A DNA stretch of 64,000 bases from Cryptomeria japonica (lineage: Eukaryota > Streptophyta > Pinopsida > Cupressales > Cupressaceae), in assembly GCF_030272615.1 (NCBI RefSeq), contig NC_081415.1, positions 230,414,803-230,478,802 of the forward strand, written 5' to 3'. The translations under genes and the position numbers were made by a program. Below, piece by piece: positions 1-11,011 of the stretch (position 1 is its first letter; each line of letters begins with the position of its first letter). The notes below the pieces were generated by a model. The model had not been told where the DNA came from and made no database searches. It saw nothing but the letters and a program-made list of their open reading frames with translations.

Positions 1-300
1 ACCCACATATGACCCCTTATAACATCCTACTGTACATATGACATTCCTCGTAGGATAATATAGTGTCCTAACATACATATGACGTGTTAGATCTCTCTAT
101 TCTTGAATTTTTTATGTATGTCAAAGATTTAAATATGTACATGTACATTAGATCTCTCTATCTCTCTGAAATATATGTTATCTCTAGATCTGAAATATAT
201 GTTCTCTCTCTCTCTCTCACTGAAATATTTGAAATTTTTACATGTATTTTTTGAAAATGAAAATGATCTCTCTCTCTCTGTCATGAAGATTTATATGTAT

Positions 301-346
<46 letters not shown>

Positions 347-449
347 TCTCTCTCTCTCATGAAAATGATATCTCTCTCTCTCTCATGAAAATGATCTCTC
401 TCTCTCTGCTTACGTATTTATTTTAACTTTATGACATGTACCTAGATAG
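1..449. repeat. CT-rich microsatellite and low-complexity flank
   Basis: Pyrimidine dinucleotide runs (TCTCTC) dominate from about 190 to 410, broken by short ATGAAAATGA spacers that recur between the runs. The first 90 bases carry three spaced copies of ACATATGAC. Any open frames here only read through the CT repeat and are not genes. The tract sits directly in front of the start codon at 450 and could be part of that gene's leader or simply a microsatellite. Confidence 0.85.
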
Positions 450-2410
450 ATGGCATCCCAGGATATACCTTCGCAGGCTCCTGATTAGGATCCACCTTTG
501 CAGGCTCCTAATCAGGATCCACCTTCGTAGGCTCCTGATCAGGATCCACCTGTGCAGGCTCCACATCAGGAGCCACCACAGCAGGATCCTCCACAGCAGG
601 ATCCCCCCTTGCCCGACATTGCTACTATTTTTCATTACAGTGATCGAGAGTTGCATAGGTTGAGGGCCATACTAGATGACCCTCGTACTGATGGCGTGTA
701 CAAGAGTACGTGCACGTCCATTTTTTACAGTTTGCAGACATTGAGGGACCGCTTAGTATCTCATACCTCATTCTCACCTGAGGTTATAGAGGATATATAT
801 ATACAGTTGAGGAGTGAGGTGAGGGGTCCTCATTCTTTTGCTGATGTGGTGGGGGTGGTCTCGAAGGAGACCATCAAGGAGAGATGCTTCCCACAATATC
901 AGGAGAAGAGTAAGGTGAGGGGATATCAGGTTACCAGATGTATCGACCCACAGGTTGCATCACTGATTTACCCACGATTCTTAGCAGCCCATGGTCGTTA
1001 TCCTAATAACGACCAGATTCCATTATACTTTGCACAGCAGGTATTTGCTGAGGTTCATTGTCAGATGAAACCAAACTACCTTGATATTCCGGGATATTAT
1101 GGACAGGGGAGGGCAGGATTGCTGATAGAGATGCATATCGTAGGCATGATAGAGCTCCACCTAGACACAGGGACCTTGTTGGCCAGAGATTTCTTGCAGT
1201 AGTCCCAGCCATGGCACCCATAGCAGATCACGTTGTGATTGCTTCTCAGAGAGAAGCAATTGATAGGATTGGACATATTGCATCAGCAGCAGCCACCATA
1301 TCTTCTGACAGGGTGGGCAGATATATGATGAGTCGACCACGTTCGCGATCATCCACAAATCATGCATCTTCTAGTCATGGGGGGGCTTCAGATTCAGATG
1401 ATCAGTATATTTCTGCTGGCATCCCCTCCCCAGATGAGGTAGCAGCTATAGTCGGAGGTAGTAGACATGTACAGATGTCACAGTATTTAGTCGAGGACCT
1501 ACTACATGCTTATAGTTTTATTTCATCTCGACTTGGGATACCATTGGGTGATGTTAGAGAGGAGATTCTCAGAGATGTTCAGGCTACAGTGGCATCGATG
1601 CATACCCCGAGGCAGTCACAACATTCTCATCACTCTACGCATGCTCCAGGCACTGACCCACCTACAGATCACTCTGTTGCTGCAGAGGAGGAGCTACGAG
1701 CTTATGAGCTCCATATCACAGATGAGGGCCGGTTGGATTCATGTGAGGAGATACGAGCTGATCAGGTACATATCACAGATGAGGGTTTGGACTCATTTGA
1801 GGATCAACTGAGAGATTTGAGCCATACTGGATTTATGGACATGCTACTACAGTCAGACACTTCATCCACGATGCCCACTCATCTAGTTAGCCCCTTGCAC
1901 TCCTCAGTGATACGTACAGCTAGAGAGAGATATGCTGGCACGAGTGATGTTGTTGATATGATCACGGGACAGGATCAGACTATACAGCCTACTCCAAGTG
2001 ATACACAGGTATGTACATGTACATGTGCGTTTAAAATTTTAGAAGATATGTATACATACATTGCAAATTTGTACCTGATAAATCTATATATATAGATCTC
2101 ATGTTTAATAAATAATCTAGAGTTCTAAGTTTTAATTTGTAGATCATTTAAATTGATTGTGGACTAATCCTTAAATTGACAGTTAGCTCATGTCACTCCT
2201 TCCTTGAGCTCTGAGCATGTGCGTAGGAGAGATTCTTTAGATGCTGTTAGTGTACAGGTTAGTTATGGTTTTTGGTATATATATATTTGATGTACATGCA
2301 CGTCTAGAGAGATATATATATTATATTTAATATTTAAATAAATTCTACTTTTGCAGGACTCCCCCTCAGATGGTCGCTCAGTTCGTAGCCGACATGATGA
2401 TCCCTGTTGA
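450..2410 (+). pseudogene. Unrecognised three-exon gene, broken by two TAG codons and one frameshift
   Basis: I do not recognise the family. Exon 1 starts with ATG at 450. It opens with a 27-bp repeat encoding a Pro/Gln-rich stretch of the type QAPDQDPP, where two CAG codons have become TAG (486-488, 528-530). The frame is then open to 1202. The reading must shift to the next frame between about 1100 and 1200, because that frame runs on without a stop to a donor at 2008/2009 (CAG|GTATGT). Exon 2 is 2183-2257, after a TTGACAG acceptor. Exon 3 is 2357-2410, after a TTTTGCAG acceptor, and ends in TGA. Both introns are phase 0, and all three exons stay open in the predicted frame, which is strong support for the model. 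The product would be roughly 560 residues: Pro/Gln-rich N terminus, globular middle, Ser/His/Asp-rich C-terminal half, no membrane segment. It runs convergently toward the transposase-like gene at 3531-7621, so it may be the second gene of the same transposon. Confidence 0.6.
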
Positions 2411-3530
2411 TTTGCTCCAGACTTTATAGCTCATTTACATGTATCTTTTTATATACTTTCATATTATATATATTCATGCACGTACATGGAGTTTAGACTC
2501 TAGATTATACTTTATACCTGGTTTATGTTTGACTCTGGATTATACTTTATACTTTATACATGGAGTTTAGACTCTAGATTATACTTTATACCTGGTTTGT
2601 GTTTGACTCTAGATTATACTTTATACATGGAGTTTAGACTATAGATTATACATGTTATAAGTTTTATACATGTTTGATTATATTATATTTATACATGTTT
2701 GATTATATTCTAGATTTATGTACATGATGTTTGATTAAATTAGATTTAAATACATGATTGATTAGATTGTATATTTCATGCATGTACAACAACTTGTTTA
2801 GACTCTAGATTATCCTTTATACCTGGTTTGTGTTTGATCATCTATTATACATGTTTGATTATATTAGATTTATACATGTTTGATTAGATTAGATTTAAAT
2901 ACATGTTTGATTAGATTGTATATTTCATGCATGTACAACGACTTGTTTAGACTCTAGATTATTCTGTATACCTGGTTTGTGTTTGATCATCTATTATACA
3001 TGTTTGATTATATTAGATTTATACATGTTTGATTAGATTAGATTTAAATACATGTTTGATTTTCAAACAAAAGATTATGTATTCAATTATACATGTTTGA
3101 TTTTCAAACAAAAGAGTATGTATGAAATGAACAAACTAAACTTAATAGGTCATGTATTGAATAGTTCACATCCAGTACATGTATATTACATAGGTATGTA
3201 TATTTGTAGGTATGTGAGCTTCTAGGTATGTATATTGTAGTTAAATAGTTCACAACATGTACATGTCCTAATTCCATATTAAATATATCAATTTTACAAA
3301 TGTACATATTACATTCTAATTTAAATATGCATTTTTTAATTAAATACAAATACAATTACATACAATTAAACGTGCACATTTAAATACATCCTAATTTGAT
3401 ATAATGTATAAATAAACTTAAAAAATATTTATCCTAAATAGTTTCAAAACAAGTTACTTGAGATCTAGAATTTATCTTGAACTTGTACATTAAAATTCAA
3501 TTCATGTGGATTACTAAATGTATATATAGT
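2411..3530. repeat. AT-rich convergent spacer with tandem repeats (150-bp unit)
   Basis: This non-coding spacer between two convergent genes is built of short repeats. From 2783 a 150-bp unit is present twice: GTACAAC at 2783 and again at 2933, followed in both by CTTGTTTAGACTCTAGATTA, ACCTGGTTTGTGTTTGATCA and two ATACATGTTTGATTA units. Shorter copies of the TAGACTCTAGATTATACTTT block lie at 2490-2650. No convincing coding frame was seen. The repeats could include the 3' ends of both genes. Confidence 0.75.
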
Positions 3531-6500
3531 TCATACCACATCAAGTGGTTCACAACGCTCTTCAATAACACTTAATATTTTGTCATGATCTTCACTATCT
3601 AGTCTCCACTTTTGAGACCGCCCTCGACGTGGAACTGTTTGAAGAATTAGGCCAACAGCAATGACCAAGTGACTATACTGATATACCTTGTTATCAATTT
3701 GGTATTCAATGAAATGAATCCCATGTTGAACAATTTTAACTTGTTTGAAATATGTCCCTTGCACTACAACTGATCCTGCATGTACATGTATATAAGAAAC
3801 GTGAGAAATTAAAAAATTTCACACAAGCGATTTGTATGTATGTACATATTCAAATCAGAACTCAAACCTGTGGGAAATGACATTCCATCACTCATCTCAG
3901 ATTTTGATAACTTCTTTCTCTCTTCTGTGCAACGCAATAAATAATAACTAACACCTTCTATATTTCCATCTTCTGCTATGACTGCAAAAATATCTCCTGC
4001 AATTTGACACAAGTTAAATAAATTCTAAGTTATATGTCATTTTTAAGGAAATGTTTACATGTGTACATCATGTACATACATACCTTTTTTAATCAATCCT
4101 GAAATATGATCGTAATCACCAGAAATCAAAGGAATGTCTTCAAAGTTTTCATCCTCATTTGAATCCTCGTATGTGTCAGAAACATCTAGTGGCACCATTT
4201 TCCATTCACTAACATATCCAAGCTCTTGGTTCTTGCAATCAACATAGTTTTCGAAAATGCATTCAGAACAAAAACATGAATAATCTCTAGTATATAATGT
4301 CCATGGGCGATTATCTGTACTCATGACACAATACAAAGATCTTGTCCTCTCCACACTCTTGCATCCATGCATTGATTTTCTATCCACATCTGTAAAATGT
4401 ACATGTGTACAAGAATGTACATGTAGATCAAGTTGTTAAATTAAAAAAAATTAAATAAAATACTAAAAGAGAACACATACCGGTTATCTCCCAAAACACT
4501 CTATATGGAATGGGCTTATATGTTCTTGATGATGATTCCCCAGAATAATTAGGTTGCTCAAAGTGTTTCTTACACCATTCAACAACATCATGTGCATTTT
4601 CTATACGTTCTCCTGTGTACTTTATTTGATGCTTTCTTAGAGCACGTTTGATACAAGCTCCTGCACCATCATGTTCACCCTTTCCATGACCACTCTCAAA
4701 AAAACTCCAAACATGTGGTATTTTGTCATTTTGATGATATCTACATAGTGCATAAAATGGCCTCGAAGATTTGAATTGTGCCGCACATCCATTAGACCAA
4801 ACAAAATGTTTAACTATTGTTATGCCTCTATCTTTCAAATATTCAAAAAACTTCTTAAAGCAATGTTGTACAAAAAGTGTCATGCTCCTTATCATCACTG
4901 ATATAGAAGTGGTACTCTTTCTTAATGACACAATTTTCAAATTTACTATCAACACCATCTAAATTCATCTGTGCATGTCGATAACACACATGCACAAAAA
5001 TAGTGATTTGCTTTGAAAAATAATACTCTGATTGAATCTCTTTTTGATGCACAAAAGAGTAATTCTCTGCGAAGTCAACTACAGATAAAATAGTTCCAAG
5101 TGGGAAAGTGTCTCTTAATCTTTTAAATTGTTCTACTTGCCACTTGGAAAAAAAACCATGGCATATGTATGGTTTTATCAACTTACGAAAATTTTCCATA
5201 AATGTTCCAATAGGTATTTCCTCTTCTACATAATCTAGTCTTGTAGATTCCTTTCCAAACTTTGTTTCAATTTTTTTGTACTTATAACTCTTGCAATTTA
5301 CCATCTTCCTCATTTCAGTATCTTCATCTCTCAAAGGCAATTTAGCCAAGTCCCCGCATGTTCCACAAATTCCTCTTATGCAATTTATTTGACCGGTTGC
5401 ATTATCATCTGATTTATCACATAAGATGGATGCTATGAATTGACTTGTTCGTTTAGGAGGAGCATTTTTATAACCATCATTATCTTCTCTAATCTTTCGA
5501 AACACCTGATAGTACAAGTCAAATTCGATGTGATAACGACAACAACAAGTTTCGAAAACTTTGTTTAACTTCACATAATATGGCCTTAACCGTTCAAACA
5601 TGGTTTGTCCAATCTTTATATGAGGGTTTGTTTTAGTAAACAATACATACAATTCATGTTTTGTTGTGTCTATCCAATGTTTTACATGGAGATCATAACG
5701 ATCAGGACCAATCCTTTGCTTGATAACATCTCTACTATTTGATGAAGGGCGAGTATTATCATTCCAAAAACTTGTCACAAAGTTCCTAACAACATCTTCA
5801 ATTCTATCAGAACGAGGAGCTCTACACATAATTGCCCAATTCCCTTCTGAGGTAGTATCATCCAAAATCTTTCTCCTTTTAACATATTTAGATATTGTCC
5901 TTCTACTAAAACCAAACTCAGATGACAGTGAAGAGATTTGTCTTTTTTGAGGCAATCTTTCATTTACTAAAGATGTCAACATCACTCTTCTTGAAATGGT
6001 CTTATCTAGTTTTCGAGATTTTTTACCAATGTTCACCAAACCTTTCTTAACATTATCAACAATAGATTTTTGTAGCTGAGAAGATTTCCTCTTTTGATTT
6101 GTTGTATCTATACCCAACAATTTCATTGGATCTATTAAGTCTTTATGAGTAAGTACAATTGATAACAATTGAGCTTTTTCTAGTGTAGTATCAAGATTGT
6201 TGAAATGCGACATTATTTCTTTTGCACTTTTATTCATTGACCTCCTTTTAGTATGTCTAGGTTCTTCACTGAGACGTTTCAACTCATCCACATCCATTTC
6301 AAGTAAATGATCTAAATTTTTATAAGAAATATTTATCTTCACCTGTTTAGCTAGATCCACAATATGCTCATCCATATCAGTGGTAGGAGGTAAGGAGCCT
6401 GACCCCTCTCCTTCAAAGGTCTCCATTGGTTCAACTTGGACAATCTCCTCCCTATGTTCATCAACTATATTGTGTTCTTCAATAGGTTCATTTGCCCGTT

Positions 6501-7621
6501 CTGCACATAATTTAAGAGTTTGTGTAAGGTTCTTGAATTAATCAGAGATTATTCAATTAGGATTAAGAATAGGGGTGAATTTGGCTTAAAGCTTTACATG
6601 TTAAAATTAGCCCATTCAATTTGGTTTATTAAATTTAAATACTTTTAGGACCTTATTGTTATAACTCTAATTAAATTACCTGTTTAGGTTTAAAGTTCAA
6701 TTTGTTCTCAGGTTAGGATTAAAGTTCAATCTCTAATTTTGAGCACTAATTTAACACATAAAATAAAATTTTGATAAATTAGAAATTCCAATTTTGAAAA
6801 TTAAAAGTACAAATATTTTGATGCATGCATACGATAACTTAGGTGACCTCATATTAATTTGTTATGGACCATAATGTAAGTGGACTATAATTTGTCACAT
6901 GTGTGTATATTTAAGACCTATTATTGCATAATAGACCTCCTAATCTGAAATGTTTTTGCATGTACGTGAAGTTGAATATAAATAGTTCACCTAAATTATT
7001 CAACATGTTTAATAGGTTATAAATTTATGTCACATTTAAGAACTATAATCAATGTAATAGTCCTAATAGGCCTTATTATTAAAATCAATATGACCACATT
7101 TGAAAAAACATTTCACAAAATTAATATACTTAACTACCCTTAAGACAAATATATTATGTGATATTAAAGGACCTATCACATGAAATTACTTGTACATGTA
7201 GATTAAATATTCAATATATATAATTTAGAACCTAAAAATTATGACATAATAGGTCTTATTAATTTTATGACTTAATAGGTCTTATCTATTATAAATGAAC
7301 TTAATTATATAGGAGAAAAATGCAATTACACAACAAGCAAGTTGATGGAATTTGAAATTTGCAAATACACATGTATTATCTCAAATTAATTATGTTTTCC
7401 AATTAAAACAAAATTATTTTTAATCCTATTAAAAATATTAGATAAAAAATATTGAATTCTAATTAATTGATACGTAATACATATTAAATTAAATAGAAAT
7501 AAAATTAAAAATACATACTTGCATCATGATATCTTTGTCTTCTTTGTTCTCGATATCTTTCTTCCGTTTCAGGAGAATAATTCCTTGAAGTCTTATTTTG
7601 CCTTCTCTTCTTGTTCCCCAT
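3531..7621 (-). CDS. Five-exon DDE transposase-like gene with one frameshift
   Basis: Minus-strand exons are 7621-7519, 6500-4481, 4389-4084, 3996-3868 and 3775-3531. Every intron is GT..AG (three donors read GTATGT), every junction is phase 1, and the summed length is a multiple of three after removing one base, giving about 933 residues. The break is an extra base in the T5 run (A5 on the plus strand, 4872-4876). The N terminus is basic (RRQNK, REQRRQRY). A helix-turn-helix-like stretch near residues 190-240 precedes a Cys cluster (CIRGICGTCG). A transposase-like core follows: VDFAENY near residue 509, WSNG with a following QFK near 604, and GHGKGEHDGAG near 640. This spacing resembles the DD[D/E] fold of large eukaryotic DNA-transposon proteins, but I cannot name the superfamily. 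The second acidic position is Asn here, which may abolish catalysis. The frameshift falls inside the core. The C-terminal exons carry another Cys group (CFCSEC). The ATG at 7621 is chosen because exon 1 joins exon 2 in phase. Confidence 0.72.
6501..7518 (-). other. Intron 1 of the transposase-like gene
   Basis: This 1.0-kb AT-rich intron is bounded by GTATGT at 7518 and TTATGTGCAG ending at 6501. It contains repeated phrases of the form AATAGGTCTTAT and AATAGACCT and no open frame worth reporting. Excluding it joins two frames in phase and brings in a conserved-looking basic N terminus. Confidence 0.65.
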
Positions 7622-7786
7622 GCTTTTACAAAAAACCTTCAAATTATTTGCCTTCAAAATAATTTTCAAATATCTTCTCTCATCCAAAAATGTGAATTAT
7701 TTTAATCATTTGAGTGATAAAAAGCGAAAAAAAATTATGGACATTTATACGATTCCACAAATGAAAAAAAAAATGAAAAATGCGTC

Positions 7787-7957
7787 GGCCCGAGTTCGAA
7801 CGAAAGCCGACAGTTAAAAATTGTTGGGTTCGCTCGAACATGGCAGTTACAAAAATGTGCGTGCCAAAATCTAGCTCGCCGGTTCAAGCGAATGGGGGTT
7901 CGCTCGAACCCCTTTTGGTTCGAGCGAACCCAATCCGATCGAACACGTGTTCGATCG
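7787..7957. repeat. Cluster of palindromes upstream of the transposase-like gene
   Basis: Three inverted structures are packed here. GTCGGC and GCCGAC flank a central TTCGAA at about 7785-7812. At 7896-7931 two perfect 15-base arms (GGGTTCGCTCGAACC and its complement) are separated by the 6-base loop CCTTTT. At 7936-7957 lies a perfect 22-base palindrome centred on CACGTG (7944-7949), a G-box core. The surrounding DNA is AT-rich, so CG-rich TTCGA-type palindromes stand out. They lie roughly 165-340 bases 5' of the start codon at 7621 and could be regulatory sites or transposase-binding subterminal repeats; both roles are inferred. Confidence 0.7.
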
Positions 7958-8049
7958 AAACCCCAAAATTAGAAGTTTCTCCCAAAAAATTTCAGAGTTC
8001 TGAAGAATTAATGACTTCAGAGCTCTGGTTTAATACACGAATGAAATAA

Positions 8050-8770
8050 TCTTGATAACCCAAAAATATTAGATGGTAGTACTCGAAGCAATCTTTCCAA
8101 CGAATATAATTTTGTTATATTTTGAATTTATTATGTTCTTGATTTTTTAATTTTATTAAAAATTAGTTTTTCACCGAACATGAACTTCTCTGTTCAATGC
8201 ATTGGGAAAAATAAGAAACTAATTCAAAAAAATTCTGAAAAATATCTATGCCCTTGGTATTGATGTCTTCTTTCTAACAAAAAAAAAAAAATTGAATTTC
8301 GATTTATATAGAACAAGTTATGTGTTCAAACGTAAACCTATGTTTGAATTATGACTAGTCGGACTTCAAAACTTTATAAAATGAAAAATATTGAACATAT
8401 CACTATAAAACCAAATGCAAGCCCTGGATATTGATGTTACAAACCAAAATTCGAAAGAATTGAGTTTTTATCATTTATATAAAAAAAGTTATGCGTTTCG
8501 GGAGGCACATCACTCTTAAAAAATGTAGTTTGTTGTAAAAAACTACTTTTCGAGGGAGATCAAAAAAATTTTAAAAAATCTTTCAAAAAAATTTGAAAAA
8601 AATGTATATAGAATCTACAAACAAAATGCTAGAAATCACTAATTTACATCATCTTCAAATTTTTAATAGTTTAAAAGTTATAGTTCTCGGAAGTTGAAGA
8701 TTATTTTAAAAATGTACATCTCAGTGTCAAAAGTGGCAAAAAAGTGGGAACCATTATTGTGAGTTCACCC
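8050..8770. other. AT-rich spacer with a diverged internal repeat
   Basis: No gene is visible. Two diverged versions of one sentence-like unit can be seen: GAAAAATAT, then (T/G)G(T/A)TATTGATG, then GAATTTCGATTTATATA or GAGTTTTTATCATTTATATA, then AAGTTATG. They occur once near 8235-8330 and again near 8385-8500. Such units are common in plant repeats, but the class is not identifiable here. Confidence 0.5.
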
Positions 8771-8844
8771 AGCCTGGGCCATAAATTGGTAATAATAAGA
8801 AGAGAGTAATAATTATTGAGAATGAGGTTGAAGAAGCGAAATAA

Positions 8845-9008
8845 GTGTCTATAGAAGAACCAAATATGAAACTAAAGAATGAAAATTTACAGGATGGGGG
8901 CAATTTTACTATCTCCTTGCATGCCCTAAATGGAACAAAAACACCACAAACACTTAAAATGTTTGGTTATATAAAAAAGAGAAAGGTGACAGTGTTGATT
9001 GATATAGG
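8845..9008 (+). pseudogene. H element: start of the aspartic protease, cut by insertion
   Basis: The translated stretch contains ISLHALNG, GYIKKRKVTVLID and then IG, which is the N-terminal part of a Ty3/gypsy pepsin-like protease just up to the catalytic DSG triad (here D-I-G). An insertion starts at 9009. The frame continues on the far side at 24931 with NTHNFID, the usual next residues of the family. The serine after the catalytic Asp is replaced by Ile. A stop just upstream (AAATAAGTG near 8840) separates it from any Gag remnant. Confidence 0.8.
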
Positions 9009-9371
9009 TGTTTTGGTGAGAAAATAGGGTTTCACAAGTTAAGCTATGTAAACTAGGAGATCCACTTATTTTCACCCAAAACATTAAAAGGAGAATGAAC
9101 TAAATATATTCAACCTCAATTCTATCAGGAAGAGGGTTGAAAGCATATTGAATTTTCTTCCCTTTTTATTAAGTTTAAAATGCAATTGAAAGGATGTAAT
9201 TTGAATGCTAGATATAGGGTAATAAAAATTTGACATAAAATAACGTGAAAAACAAGCTATTGATGTAGTATGTAGACATGGAGATAAATCTAAGAAAAAT
9301 GAACAAAGAGGTACTCATGTTAAGAAATTTGACCAGAAAGTATAGGATCAGGAAGCTCTGGGCCTTCTAGT

Positions 9372-10989
9372 TGATGTAGAGTGATTGCTCACTCCTTCAG
9401 GGTTTGCCTATTCTTGATGTCTCTCTAGATTGTCTCATCAACCTTCCAATGGTTCCCACTAACCCAACCTTCCAAATGTTGTAGGGATCACCTTTACTAA
9501 CCTTCCCAGCGTCCTATGACTAAGGTGATCACCCCTAAACTTGTGAGTGTCCAACACTCCTCAATTGAGACTCTCCAACCCAACACCTTCTCACACCTTC
9601 CCCATGAGCCAACCCCCTCTACCTTAGGATCTTCATACAATCATTCCCAACTCACCTAGGGTTGATTTTATTTTGATTTCCAACCCTATCCCTTTAGATA
9701 GGTTTGTGGAGATTACCGGCTTCAAGCTTAAGGACCAATTTTCTCTTTTAGGCCTACTAGGAGACCTAGTCCAATTAGCCCTACCGGTAAGGTATTTTGC
9801 ATTTATCTGCCAAGTGTCCTGCACACTGGTATGAACTCTTTATCTTTTCTGATACCTTTTTGGGAGCTTCATACTATATCTCAGAATTGGTCCTGGGTTT
9901 GCTCTCTAACCCACCTAACCCTTTTTAGGCCTACTTTCCACCTTTTAAGCCTACAAACTAGGGTTTTTCTCAAATGTCCTCACTAGTCCAAATGACCAAG
10001 AAATCTAATGATTTTCTCAGGTTTTTACACCCATGAGGATGTCCAATACAACCTAGTATCAATTCCTTTCTTTGTATTTACCCATCTAGGGCTAGTTGTC
10101 CATGTTCCCCATTGTTTGCCAACTCAACGTGTCAAGCCCAGGGTATGGTGGCAAAAATGGAGATCAGCCTTCCTTGCCTTAAAAAAAAATGAAAACATAA
10201 TGTACAAAGCCTCGTAGCATTCCACAAGGTTTCAGTATGTGGTTCCACCATGGAATGCTAGGTTTGAGCAATGAAGTCTTCAAAACCCTTGTTTCAAGGT
10301 CTTTAGGACCCGCCTGCAAAAAAAATGCCAAAACTTGCAAACAAGAACACTTTAAAATATCAAATCACCATGAAATGGAAGTTAAGTCATTGTTCTATCA
10401 ATCCATGTCTTGATCTGGGCTTGGAGGTCCGTACAAACCGTACAATACCAAGGAAACACAATGCAAATCGCTGAAAACACAAAAATTGAAGGCTAAATCT
10501 TGCTCTCCTTATTCCAATTCTTCAACCAACCTTCTCATTAGTTTTCCCAAGCCTTATATCAGCCTTGGGTTGGTTATAGGTGTATTTTAATTGAAAAATA
10601 CAACCAACTGGCCGTTGGTGTTTGGAAAATGCAAAAGTTACAAAGTTGCTATGAGCAACTTTTGCAACTTTTTACAACTTTTACGTAAAGGAGCAACGTT
10701 GGCCCAAATCAAACCTAGATCACTTCTAAAGGTCCAAATGACCTTAAAACCCTTTAAACAACATCAAAAAACATATTCTAACATAAAACCAACTTATTCT
10801 ACCAAGTACTCTACCCAGCACCCCTTAAGAGCCCATAGGCCAACATTGGCCAATCACTGACTCCTAGGGTCCTTACAAACATATGAGTACTTGTTCACTA
10901 ACCTATTGACCTTATCACAAACCAAAATCTACATGATACCTAACTCTTGGAACCTACACAACAAAATTTGTTCAAGTGCTCATGCACCA
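9372..10989 (-). repeat. 3' LTR of element G
   Basis: On the plus strand this copy begins TGATGTAGAG and ends CATGCACCA. The other copy at 22389-23985 matches it almost throughout, including the stretch with CCTAGGGTTGATTTTATTTT and the tail TTGTTCAAGTGCTCATG. The left flank CTAGT matches the right flank of the partner. Confidence 0.92.
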
Positions 10990-11011
10990 TGCTCTGGGGG
11001 GTAAGAAGGCC

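Noticed and set aside
175-426. Open frame of Ser/Leu repeats
   Set aside because: It is only the CT microsatellite translated.
7780-8049. Plus-strand frame of 89 codons through the palindrome cluster
   Set aside because: It reads through inverted repeats and has no family resemblance; composition follows the palindromes.
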